From an uncultured Prevotellaceae bacterium (GTDB lineage: Bacteria > Bacteroidota > Bacteroidia > Bacteroidales > Bacteroidaceae), in contig CAMHJQ010000028.1 in NCBI GenBank assembly GCA_946185485.1, positions 1 through 38,470 on the forward strand: 38,470 bases of DNA. The letters run 5' to 3'. Below the pieces are notes generated by a model. The model was given only the letters and a program-made list of their open reading frames with translations. It did no database searches and was not told the origin of the DNA. Below, one piece after another: positions 31,744 through 38,470 of the stretch (positions are counted from its first letter, which is position 1; every line of letters begins with the position of its first letter). The position numbers and the translations under genes were made by a program.

Positions 31744-32519
31744 TGTTCTAAGGCAGCAAACAACTGATCGAGGGCGGCATCTGCGTCGCCCTCGCTTTCG
31801 TTCAACAGGGTGACAAACTTCGAGCCGATGATGGCACCGGCGGCATTGTCCTGGGCAGCCTTCAGTGTCTGGGCATTCGAGATGCCGAAACCAATCATGC
31901 GGGGATTGCGCAGGTTCATCTGGTTGATGCGGCGGAAATACTCCTGTTTCTGGTCGTCGAAACTCTTCTGTGCACCAGTGATGGCGGCAGAGGACACCAT
32001 ATAGATAAAGCCATCGGTGTTGTCGTCGATGAAACGGATGCGCTCCTCGCTGGTCTCCGGGGTGATGAGCATGATAACACGCAGGTCATACTGGTCGGCA
32101 ATAGGTTTTACGACTTTCTGGTAGTCGTCGAAGGGCAGGTCGGGGATGATCATGCCACTGACGCCGCTCTCCACACAACTCTGGCAGAAGTCCTCGATGC
32201 CGTAATGCAGGATGGGATTCAGATAACCCATCAGCACCAAGGGTATCTGTACCTCGTCCTTGACGGCCTTCAGCTGCGCAAAGAGGGTCTTGAGGTTCAT
32301 GCCGTTCTTGAGGGCTGTCGTTGCCGCACTCTGGATGACAGGACCGTCGGCCAGCGGGTCGCTGAAGGGAATGCCGACCTCGACCATAGCAATGCCTCGG
32401 CGCTGCATGGCGAGAATGACATCAGCAGTGCCTTCGAGAGTGGGACAACCGGCACAGAAATATAAGGAAAGGAGTTTCTTGTCCTTGCTGTTAGCAAAAA
32501 GTTGATTGATCTTATTCAT
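31740..32519 (-). CDS. trpA: Tryptophan synthase alpha chain
   Basis: Cleaves indole-3-glycerol phosphate to indole, which is channelled to TrpB. 259 residues; catalytic E47 in [15 protein letters not shown] and D58 are present, as is [15 protein letters not shown] and the phosphate-binding GFGISNAQT. Last gene of the trp operon; its start overlaps trpF by 8 bases. Confidence 0.96.
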   Translation of the reverse strand: MNKINQLFANSKDKKLLSLYFCAGCPTLEGTADVILAMQRRGIAMVEVGIPFSDPLADGPVIQSAATTALKNGMNLKTLFAQLKAVKDEVQIPLVLMGYLNPILHYGIEDFCQSCVESGVSGMIIPDLPFDDYQKVVKPIADQYDLRVIMLITPETSEERIRFIDDNTDGFIYMVSSAAITGAQKSFDDQKQEYFRRINQMNLRNPRMIGFGISNAQTLKAAQDNAAGAIIGSKFVTLLNESEGDADAALDQLFAALEH

Positions 32520-33126
32520 GGTTCAATACGTTTAAAAAATCTTGTAATAGATAGATGTCTTTAAAGGCGGGCGACAGCTCAAAACGGGAGTTAAGGTCGA
32601 TACCCGCACACTGGGGATGACGGATGGACTTGACACGATCTGCATCATCAGGGCCGATGCCTCCGCTCAACAGAAAAGGGGTAGGACCGCTATAACCATC
32701 AAGCACACTCCAGTCGAATTTTTCGCCGTTGCCACCGACCGACTTTCCCTTGGTATCAAAAAGGAAATAATCGACCTTACCCGCATAGTCCTTCGTCTGC
32801 ACGAAGTCAGCGGCAGTAGCAATATTGAAAGCCTTGATGACAGAACGGCCTTGCAACTGAGCGACATACGCCGGTGTCTCATGCCCATGTAGTTGGATGA
32901 CGTCAAGGGCATAGTCGTCAGCGATGCGCATCAGTGTCTCTATCTCCTCATCAACGAAGACGCCCACACGCTTGCATCGCGTCGGCAAATAGGATGGACG
33001 CTCAGCCACATAACGACTGGAACGGGGCCAGAAGATGAACCCCATCAGGTCAATACCCAACGCCTCGACCTGACGGATATTCTCCTCATCACGCATACCA
33101 CACACCTTGATTAGTTCACAGTTCAT
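32512..33126 (-). CDS. trpF: Phosphoribosylanthranilate isomerase
   Basis: Third step of the branch: converts phosphoribosylanthranilate to the deoxyribulose form. 204 residues with KVCGMRD (catalytic Cys near residue 9), [29 protein letters not shown] and [12 protein letters not shown]. The C-terminal block [16 protein letters not shown] replaces the more usual DVSSGVE but keeps the catalytic Asp. Overlaps trpC by 4 bases. Confidence 0.94.
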   Translation of the reverse strand: MNCELIKVCGMRDEENIRQVEALGIDLMGFIFWPRSSRYVAERPSYLPTRCKRVGVFVDEEIETLMRIADDYALDVIQLHGHETPAYVAQLQGRSVIKAFNIATAADFVQTKDYAGKVDYFLFDTKGKSVGGNGEKFDWSVLDGYSGPTPFLLSGGIGPDDADRVKSIRHPQCAGIDLNSRFELSPAFKDIYLLQDFLNVLNHE

Positions 33127-33857
33127 AGTTGTGAGATAAAGTCGTTGAGGGCCTGACCGGGATCAGGGGTCTTCATAAAGTTCTCGCCAATGAGGAAGCC
33201 ACGGAAACCAACCTGGCGTAATGCCTTCACCATGTCAGGGTTCGAGATACCGCTCTCGCTCACCTTCACAGCATCTTTGGGCAACAGCTCTGCCAGACGG
33301 AAGCTGTTCTCTACATCGGTAACAAACGAACCGAGATTACGGTTATTGATACCATAGACGTCTGGTTGTAAATCACAATAATCCAGTTCTTTCTCATCGT
33401 GCATCTCAAGCAACACTTCCAGACCGAGTGCATGTGCCTTATCCATCAGGGTCTTGCACTGCAACTTGGTCAGACAGGCAGCAATCAGCAGCACGGCAGA
33501 TGCTCCACAAAGGGCAGCGGCATAGAGTTGTGCCTCGTCGATAACGAAGTTCTTATAAAGGATGGGCAATGTGACGCCACTCCGCCGGGCCATGCGGATG
33601 AAGTCATCATGACCGCCGAAATAGTACTCATCAGTGAGGATGCTGAGGGCGGCAGCACAATGCTGCTGATAGCTCAGTGGAATGAGATCTGCCCTACCAT
33701 CTTCCTTAATCCAACCTTTCGAAGGAGAACGACGCTTGAACTCGGCAATAATACCGGAGTCGCTCTTCAGCAAGGCCTGGCGCAAAGATGGCTTAGGAGC
33801 ACAGAGGACTTCCAGTTCCTGCTGTTTGTGAGCGACAATTTCCTGTAGGATGTCCAT
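33123..33857 (-). CDS. trpC: Indole-3-glycerol-phosphate synthase
   Basis: Closes the indole ring from carboxyphenylaminodeoxyribulose phosphate. 244 residues: IIAEFKRRSPSKGWI at the start, SILTDEYYFGGHDDF, LPILYKNFVIDEAQLYAA, YGINNRNLGSF and KVSESGISNPDM carry the known Lys/Glu/Asn residues. Separate from trpF, not fused as in enterobacteria. 3-base gap to trpD. Confidence 0.95.
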   Translation of the reverse strand: MDILQEIVAHKQQELEVLCAPKPSLRQALLKSDSGIIAEFKRRSPSKGWIKEDGRADLIPLSYQQHCAAALSILTDEYYFGGHDDFIRMARRSGVTLPILYKNFVIDEAQLYAAALCGASAVLLIAACLTKLQCKTLMDKAHALGLEVLLEMHDEKELDYCDLQPDVYGINNRNLGSFVTDVENSFRLAELLPKDAVKVSESGISNPDMVKALRQVGFRGFLIGENFMKTPDPGQALNDFISQL

Positions 33858-33860
33858 GGC

Positions 33861-34871
33861 TTACGAATTGAGTTCAACGAATTTCTTAAAGGTACGGAGG
33901 GCGGCACCACTGTCAATGCTCTCGCGGGCAATGGCCACACACTCCTCAATGCTCTTCTGTCCCTTCTCCAACACCTGAATACCAAAAGCGGCATTAGCCA
34001 GCACGATATTCTTCTGCGCGGGCAAGGCGCAGTTCTCCAAAACAGAATCGAAAATCTGTGCAGCTTCTTCCTCAGTGGCACCACCGACGAGTTCCTCGGG
34101 TTTGGCAATGTCGAAGCCAAGGTCGGAGGGCGAGAAGATGCGCTCATAGTCCTTGGTGGTTACCTTGAAGTCGCCTGTGAGGGATATTTCATCGTAGCCG
34201 TCAATAGAGTTCACAATACCATAGTCGATGCCGAGACGCTGGTAGACGGCGTGGTACAACCGCATCTGGTCAAGGTTGGCAACACCCAGCAACTGACACT
34301 TGGGCTGACTGGGATTGACGATGGGGCCTAACAGGTTGAAGATGGTCGGGAACTGGAGTGCCTTACGAATAGGGCCCACAAACTTCATGGCCTTGGCAAA
34401 AAGCTGGGCATGGAGGTAGACGATACCGGCCTCATTGAGACTCCGGTTCAGTCGGTCAATATCATCCGTGAACTTGATGCCGTGGTGCTGGATGACGTTC
34501 GAGGCACCACTCACACTGGTAGCGGCGTAGTTTCCGTGTTTGGCAACCTTATATCCAGCACCGGCAATGACAAAGCAGGCGGTAGTGGAGATGTTAAAGG
34601 TGTTCTTGCGGTCGCCACCAGTGCCGACGACATCGATGTACCGATCGGCCTGCAGAAGGGCCGGGACGCCCGTCTCCAGGATGCCGTCGCGAAAGCCCAG
34701 CAGCTCGTCGACGGTGACGCCACGCATCTGAAGACACGTCAGCAGGGCCGTAATCTGCTCGTTGGGGTACTCACTATGCGTAATACCAATCAAAATAGTC
34801 TTCATCTCCTCACGGGAGAGCTCTTCGTGATTTAACAGGCGGAAGAGATAGCCTTTCATGGTCTGTTCCAT
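33861..34871 (-). CDS. trpD: Anthranilate phosphoribosyltransferase
   Basis: Adds phosphoribosyl to anthranilate. 336 residues (332 if the ATG at 34859, MKGYLFRLL, is used). VVGTGGDRKNTFNIST and KHGNYAATSVSGASNVIQ are the PRPP and anthranilate motifs. Not fused to the glutaminase TrpG, which is encoded just upstream, 49 bases away. Confidence 0.95.
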   Translation of the reverse strand: MEQTMKGYLFRLLNHEELSREEMKTILIGITHSEYPNEQITALLTCLQMRGVTVDELLGFRDGILETGVPALLQADRYIDVVGTGGDRKNTFNISTTACFVIAGAGYKVAKHGNYAATSVSGASNVIQHHGIKFTDDIDRLNRSLNEAGIVYLHAQLFAKAMKFVGPIRKALQFPTIFNLLGPIVNPSQPKCQLLGVANLDQMRLYHAVYQRLGIDYGIVNSIDGYDEISLTGDFKVTTKDYERIFSPSDLGFDIAKPEELVGGATEEEAAQIFDSVLENCALPAQKNIVLANAAFGIQVLEKGQKSIEECVAIARESIDSGAALRTFKKFVELNS

Positions 34872-34920
34872 ATCTGTGTTGTTTTAATGTTTTCTAGTTT
34901 ACTTGTATTCTTGATTACCT

Positions 34921-35484
34921 TTACAAAAAGAGCCAGTTCTGTATCATCTTCCGTCCGTCTGGCGTCAGCACGCTCTCCGGATGGAACTGGATGCCACGGA
35001 CGTTGAGCGTTCTATGGCGCAGGGCCATCACCTGCCCCTCGTCGCTCACGGCAGTGACTTCCAGACAATCGGGGAAACCGTCTTTCGAGACCACCCACGA
35101 GTGATAGCGGCCTACCGTTGTATCACGCTCAAGACTGCTGAAGATGGGATCGTCGGCGATAACATGACAGGGAGTGGCTACACCGTGAAAGACATCTGAG
35201 AGGTTTTCCAACTGAGCCCCAAACACCTCACCGATGGCCTGGTGGCCCAAGCAAACACCCAAGATTGGCTTCTTGCCGGCGTATGTACGAATGACATCCA
35301 GCAGAAGACCTGCCTCAGACGGGATGCCAGGACCTGGCGAGAGAATAACCTTGCTGTATGGGGCTAACTCAGACAATTCAAACTGGTCATTGCGAAGCAC
35401 ATCCACCTCAGCGCCTAACTCCTTGACTAAATGACTCAAGTTATAGGTAAACGAGTCGTAGTTGTCGATGATAACTATTTTCAT
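34921..35484 (-). CDS. trpG: Anthranilate synthase glutaminase subunit
   Basis: Supplies ammonia to TrpE from glutamine. 187 residues, class I amidotransferase triad C78 (GVCLGHQAIG), H168 and E170 (FHPES), plus LSPGPGIPSEAG. Overlaps trpE by 4 bases, fitting a coupled TrpE-TrpG complex. It could also serve as PabA. Confidence 0.95.
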   Translation of the reverse strand: MKIVIIDNYDSFTYNLSHLVKELGAEVDVLRNDQFELSELAPYSKVILSPGPGIPSEAGLLLDVIRTYAGKKPILGVCLGHQAIGEVFGAQLENLSDVFHGVATPCHVIADDPIFSSLERDTTVGRYHSWVVSKDGFPDCLEVTAVSDEGQVMALRHRTLNVRGIQFHPESVLTPDGRKMIQNWLFL

Positions 35485-36872
35485 AACTGTTCTGCTTTTT
35501 GAATGGCCTTCCTTAGAGCCCCGAGTTTATTATTTACTTCCTGCAATTCATAGTCCTCATTGCTTTTGGCAACGATGCCACCACCAGCCTGGAACCACAA
35601 CTCACCATTACGGGAGACAAAGGTACGGATGGTGATAGCCTGGTTCAGGGAACCGTCCAGACCGATGATGCCGATACATCCACCGTAGGCTCCACGGTTA
35701 TGGGGTTCATATTCTGAGATAAGCTGCATGGCACGTACCTTGGGGGCACCAGAGAGGGTGCCGGCTGGAAAGGTGTCGATGAAAGCCTTGACAGGATCCT
35801 TGTCGGCATCGAGTTCACCAGACACCCGCGAAACTAGATGGATGACGTGCGAATAGTACTGGATGTCCTTATAATAGTCTACCTTCACATGATGACAGTT
35901 ACGGCTTAGGTCGTTACGCGCCAGGTCGACCAGCATGACGTGTTCGGCATTCTCTTTAGGGTCGTTGCGCAGAAATTCTGCCCCCCGGCGGTCAGCCTCG
36001 GCATCGCCTGTGCGCTTCGTCGTTCCGGCAATGGGGTCTATATACGCCTTCCTGCCCTCTATCCGGCAATGGGTCTCCGGGCTGGAACCGAAGATACGGA
36101 ACCCGCCGAAGTCGAAATAGAAGAGATAGGGCGAGGGATTGATGCTCCGCAAGGCACGGTAGAGTTTAAAGTCATCTCCCTCATAACGCTGGATGAATCT
36201 GCGGCTCAGCACAATCTGGAACACATCACCTCGCAGGCAGTGCGCAATACCTTTTCGGATATTGGCCTTGTGCTCTTCATCGGTAAGCGTTGAACGGACG
36301 TCACCAACAGGATGGAAATCATACGCTTTCACGTTGCCGCGGTTCATCGCCTTCAGCACACTGTCGATGTCAGCAGCATCACCTAACGTCACGATGCGAA
36401 GCATGTTGTTATGATGGTCGAACACTATCACCACCTTATATAATATATAGAGCAGGTCGGGAGCGTCGTTCTTCTCCTGTGTCTCATCCTTGACGGCTAT
36501 GTCCTCGAAATAGCGTACAGCATTGAACGAGGTATAGCCGAACAACCCACAGACGCTGGCATCGTCACCGCTCACCTGGATGCAGTCTATCAGTTCATGG
36601 ATAGCTTTGTCCGACTGATAGTCTTTGGTTATCGGATGTTCCTGCTGGCTTCCGTCAGGATAGGAAATGGTGGCTAGGCCATGTCCGATGGCAACGGAGG
36701 CTATCGGGTTGATGCCAATAAACGACCGTGAATTGCTGGCATCATGATAGTCGGAACTCTCCATCAGCGCACTCTGCGGATAGAGGTCTCTCAGCCGCAT
36801 ATATACCCCAACGGGTGTATACAGGTCTGCCAGAATGGTCTGGCTGGTTGTCGTATAGTTGAATGTTTTCAT
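35481..36872 (-). CDS. trpE: Anthranilate synthase component I
   Basis: Makes anthranilate from chorismate, the committed step. 463 residues: N-terminal part has the tryptophan-binding ALMESSDYHDASNSRSFIGI (equivalent of the LLES feedback motif), and the C-terminal chorismate domain has the block around FFDF..GSSPETHCRIEGRKAYIDPIAGTTKR, read in pieces, and AGTLSGAPKVRAM, IGIIGLDGSLNQAITIRTF. So product inhibition is probable on top of attenuation. 36 bases after trpB. Confidence 0.95.
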   Translation of the reverse strand: MKTFNYTTTSQTILADLYTPVGVYMRLRDLYPQSALMESSDYHDASNSRSFIGINPIASVAIGHGLATISYPDGSQQEHPITKDYQSDKAIHELIDCIQVSGDDASVCGLFGYTSFNAVRYFEDIAVKDETQEKNDAPDLLYILYKVVIVFDHHNNMLRIVTLGDAADIDSVLKAMNRGNVKAYDFHPVGDVRSTLTDEEHKANIRKGIAHCLRGDVFQIVLSRRFIQRYEGDDFKLYRALRSINPSPYLFYFDFGGFRIFGSSPETHCRIEGRKAYIDPIAGTTKRTGDAEADRRGAEFLRNDPKENAEHVMLVDLARNDLSRNCHHVKVDYYKDIQYYSHVIHLVSRVSGELDADKDPVKAFIDTFPAGTLSGAPKVRAMQLISEYEPHNRGAYGGCIGIIGLDGSLNQAITIRTFVSRNGELWFQAGGGIVAKSNEDYELQEVNNKLGALRKAIQKAEQL

Positions 36873-36908
36873 ATCGCGAAAAATCTTATCGTTAGAAATC
36901 CACCTTTT

Positions 36909-38105
36909 TTACTGTTCCGTGACCATATCCTTGTTCTTCAGGTACGTCTCAATGTCCTTGTCACCGCGACCGCTGACGGTGAGCACCACCACGTCGTCCT
37001 GTTTAAAGGTTAGTTTGGAAAGTGCTGCAATGGCATGGGCGCTCTCAATGGCTGGGATGATGCCTTCCAAGCGCGTCAACTCATAACCGCCTCGGATGGC
37101 CTCGTCATCGTTGATGCTCAGTACCTGCGTACGTCCCTGCTGGGCCATATTGCAATGCATCGGTCCTACACCGGGATAGTCAAGGCCGGCACTGATAGTA
37201 AAAGCCTCTTGAATCTGGCCGTCCTCGTCCTGCATCACCAGCATCTTGGCACCATGCAAGATGCCTACTGTCCCACGGTGAATCGTCGCTGCCGTATAGT
37301 CGGTATCCCAGCCATGACCACCTGCCTCGGCAAGCACAATCTTCACCCGCTCGTCATCCATGTAGTGGTAGATGGTACCGGCAGCATTACTGCCGCCGCC
37401 GATGCACGCCACCAGATAGTCAGGGTACTCGCGGCCTATCTTTTCCTCCAGCTGCCACTTGATTTCCTCGGAGATAACGCTCTGCATCTGGGCTACCAGG
37501 TCGGGATACGGATGGGGGCCCATCGTCGAGCCGACAATATAAAAAGTATCTGCAGGATGGCAGCACCAGTCACGAATAGCCTCCGAACAGGCATCGCTCA
37601 ATGTCATGTTACCCGTCCTCACAGGATGCACTTCAGCACCGAGCATCTTCATGCGCTCCACATTGGTATGCTGCCGTTCCACATCGGTGGCACCCATAAA
37701 GACCTCACACTGCAAGCCCATCAATGCACAAACGGTGGCAGTAGCCACGCCGTGCTGTCCAGCACCCGTCTCGGCTATAATGCGCGTCTTGCCCATCTTC
37801 TTTGCTAACAGGATCTGCCCAATAGTGTTATTGATCTTGTGAGCACCCGTATGGTTCAAGTCCTCGCGTTTCAAATACAGCTGACACCCGTACTTCTCGC
37901 TCATCCGCTGAGCGAAATACAAGGGTGACGGTCTGCCGACATAATCCTTGAGCAGGGCATGGTACTCATCCTTAAACTCCTGCGACTCGATGATGGGAAG
38001 ATATGCTTCCTGCAGGTCCTTCACACATTTGTAGAGGATTTCCGGCACGTATGCACCGCCAAACTCTCCATAAAAACCTTTCTCGTCAACTTGATACTTA
38101 CTCAT
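36909..38105 (-). CDS. trpB: Tryptophan synthase beta chain
   Basis: Condenses indole with serine, PLP-dependent. 398 residues; K90 in HTGAHKINNT is the PLP lysine, with AETGAGQHGVATA, CIGGGSNAAGTIYHY and GLDYPGVGP also clear. It is the first gene of the operon, the order trpB-E-G-D-C-F-A being usual in Bacteroidetes, and is preceded by an attenuator (38142-38271). Confidence 0.97.
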   Translation of the reverse strand: MSKYQVDEKGFYGEFGGAYVPEILYKCVKDLQEAYLPIIESQEFKDEYHALLKDYVGRPSPLYFAQRMSEKYGCQLYLKREDLNHTGAHKINNTIGQILLAKKMGKTRIIAETGAGQHGVATATVCALMGLQCEVFMGATDVERQHTNVERMKMLGAEVHPVRTGNMTLSDACSEAIRDWCCHPADTFYIVGSTMGPHPYPDLVAQMQSVISEEIKWQLEEKIGREYPDYLVACIGGGSNAAGTIYHYMDDERVKIVLAEAGGHGWDTDYTAATIHRGTVGILHGAKMLVMQDEDGQIQEAFTISAGLDYPGVGPMHCNMAQQGRTQVLSINDDEAIRGGYELTRLEGIIPAIESAHAIAALSKLTFKQDDVVVLTVSGRGDKDIETYLKNKDMVTEQ

Positions 38106-38141
38106 ATATATGTAATGTTTATGTTTATAATCTTAAAATTC

Positions 38142-38173
38142 AAGAGGCCCGTCGCAAGAACGACAGGCCTCTT
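38142..38173 (-). terminator. Attenuator-type hairpin of the trp leader
   Basis: On the minus strand AAGAGGCCTGTCG pairs with CGACGGGCCTCTT (13 bp with one G-U) around a 6-base loop, followed by GAATTTTAAG. The U-run is interrupted, so efficiency is uncertain. It stands 42 bases after the leader-peptide stop and 36 bases before trpB. In the plus direction the same hairpin is followed by TTTTTA, but there is no plus-strand gene to end. Confidence 0.8.
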
Positions 38174-38214
38174 TTTATCTTTACTCTCCCTATGATGGGC
38201 ATACGGCTATCTTC

Positions 38215-38271
38215 TCACGATTGTTCGAATCTTGAGTTGCGCCACCACCAATAGAAAGAATAATTTATCAT
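38215..38271 (-). CDS. trpL: trp operon leader peptide (MINYSFYWWWRNSRFEQS)
   Basis: An 18-codon ORF starts about 25 bases from the predicted transcription start and carries three consecutive TGG codons at positions 8-10, a hallmark of ribosome-mediated attenuation. Codons 13-17 include the sequence CAAGATTCGAAC, which can pair, with small bulges, with GTCGTTCTTG (38155-38164) in the terminator's 5' arm and loop. A ribosome stalled at the Trp codons would leave this free to pair and prevent the terminator; one that reaches the stop would cover it. Confidence 0.87.
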   Translation of the reverse strand: MINYSFYWWWRNSRFEQS

Positions 38272-38302
38272 TTCAAATCTCGTTTAATTTACTTTCTGCT
38301 TG

Positions 38303-38334
38303 CAAAAGTAGACATTTTCTTTCATTCTGCCAAA
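38303..38334 (-). promoter_or_regulatory. Promoter of the trp operon
   Basis: Minus-strand TTTG (38331-38334), 20 bases, TACTTTTG (38303-38310): full consensus. Predicted start near 38298, so the leader transcript covers the peptide ORF and hairpin. Confidence 0.85.
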
Positions 38335-38414
38335 TTTTTCGACAAGAAAATTACAAATATGTAAACTTTTTCAACAAACATAATACATCGATAACTCATA
38401 ATAACGCAAACAAA

Positions 38415-38448
38415 CAAAAAAGCCCTGAATCATTCCTGACTCAGGGCT
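38415..38448 (-). terminator. Terminator of a minus-strand gene beyond the window
   Basis: A 12-bp stem (AGCCCTGAGTCA with TGATTCAGGGCT, one G-U pair) and a 4-base loop are followed on the minus strand by TTTTTTGTTTG. It separates an upstream gene lying past 38470 from the trp promoter. Confidence 0.8.
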
Positions 38449-38470
38449 TCGTCATGCCTTAAGGCACTAT

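Noticed and set aside
38232..38462. 76-codon plus-strand ORF at the window end
   Set aside because: It runs antisense through the trp leader promoter and a terminator and resembles no protein I know.

Overview
The window looks like chromosomal DNA from a Bacteroidales bacterium, most likely Prevotella/Segatella. The evidence is: Bacteroidetes-type promoters (TAnnTTTG at -7, usually with TTG or TTTG 19-20 bases upstream) in front of most transcription units; few Shine-Dalgarno sites; a trp operon in the order trpB-E-G-D-C-F-A; a serine palmitoyltransferase; and a large Gly-rich secreted protein whose tail resembles a type IX secretion signal. No phage, insertion sequence or CRISPR array is visible.

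Layout. 1-510 is non-coding and repeat-bearing. 511-3663 encodes a 1050-residue Gly-rich, internally duplicated secreted protein. 3858-6353 (minus) holds a small basic protein, an XRE regulator, a NimA-like flavoprotein and an EamA transporter. tRNA-Pro follows on the minus strand. A serine palmitoyltransferase gene and an LCB5-type lipid kinase gene diverge from about 8040; a 48-codon Cys-rich membrane protein gene trails the kinase. tRNA-Cys comes next, then a preQ1-I riboswitch controlling a queuosine-precursor transporter and queF. After that come a biotin-site-lacking oxaloacetate-decarboxylase-like protein, an HDIG protein, a beta-helix lipoprotein, a reverse rubrerythrin and an SGNH esterase.

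From 16.1 kb the window is mostly amino-acid metabolism. An Lrp regulator is divergent from metH-metF, followed by metY and an orphan LuxR-type regulator. A five-gene minus-strand operon follows, made of a Cache-HAMP-SpoIIE phosphatase, a TolC-like protein, an HlyD-like protein and two ABC-2 permeases, with no ATPase gene. Then come cysK and the complete seven-gene trp operon. Many enzymes here share metabolites: serine or its derivatives feed serine palmitoyltransferase, CysK and TrpB, and the methyl and sulfur steps to methionine (MetF, MetH, MetY) sit together beside an Lrp regulator.

The strongest finds are cis-acting RNAs. The first is a trp attenuator upstream of trpB: promoter, 18-codon leader peptide with three consecutive Trp codons, a competing pairing just after those codons, and a terminator-like hairpin. 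The second is a preQ1-I riboswitch whose core closely matches the short thermophile aptamer but whose loop is extended. Also notable are low-complexity CTCACC-type repeats inserted in frame at MetH linkers, a perfect 22-bp palindrome upstream of cysK, and the ATPase-less exporter operon led by a signalling phosphatase.
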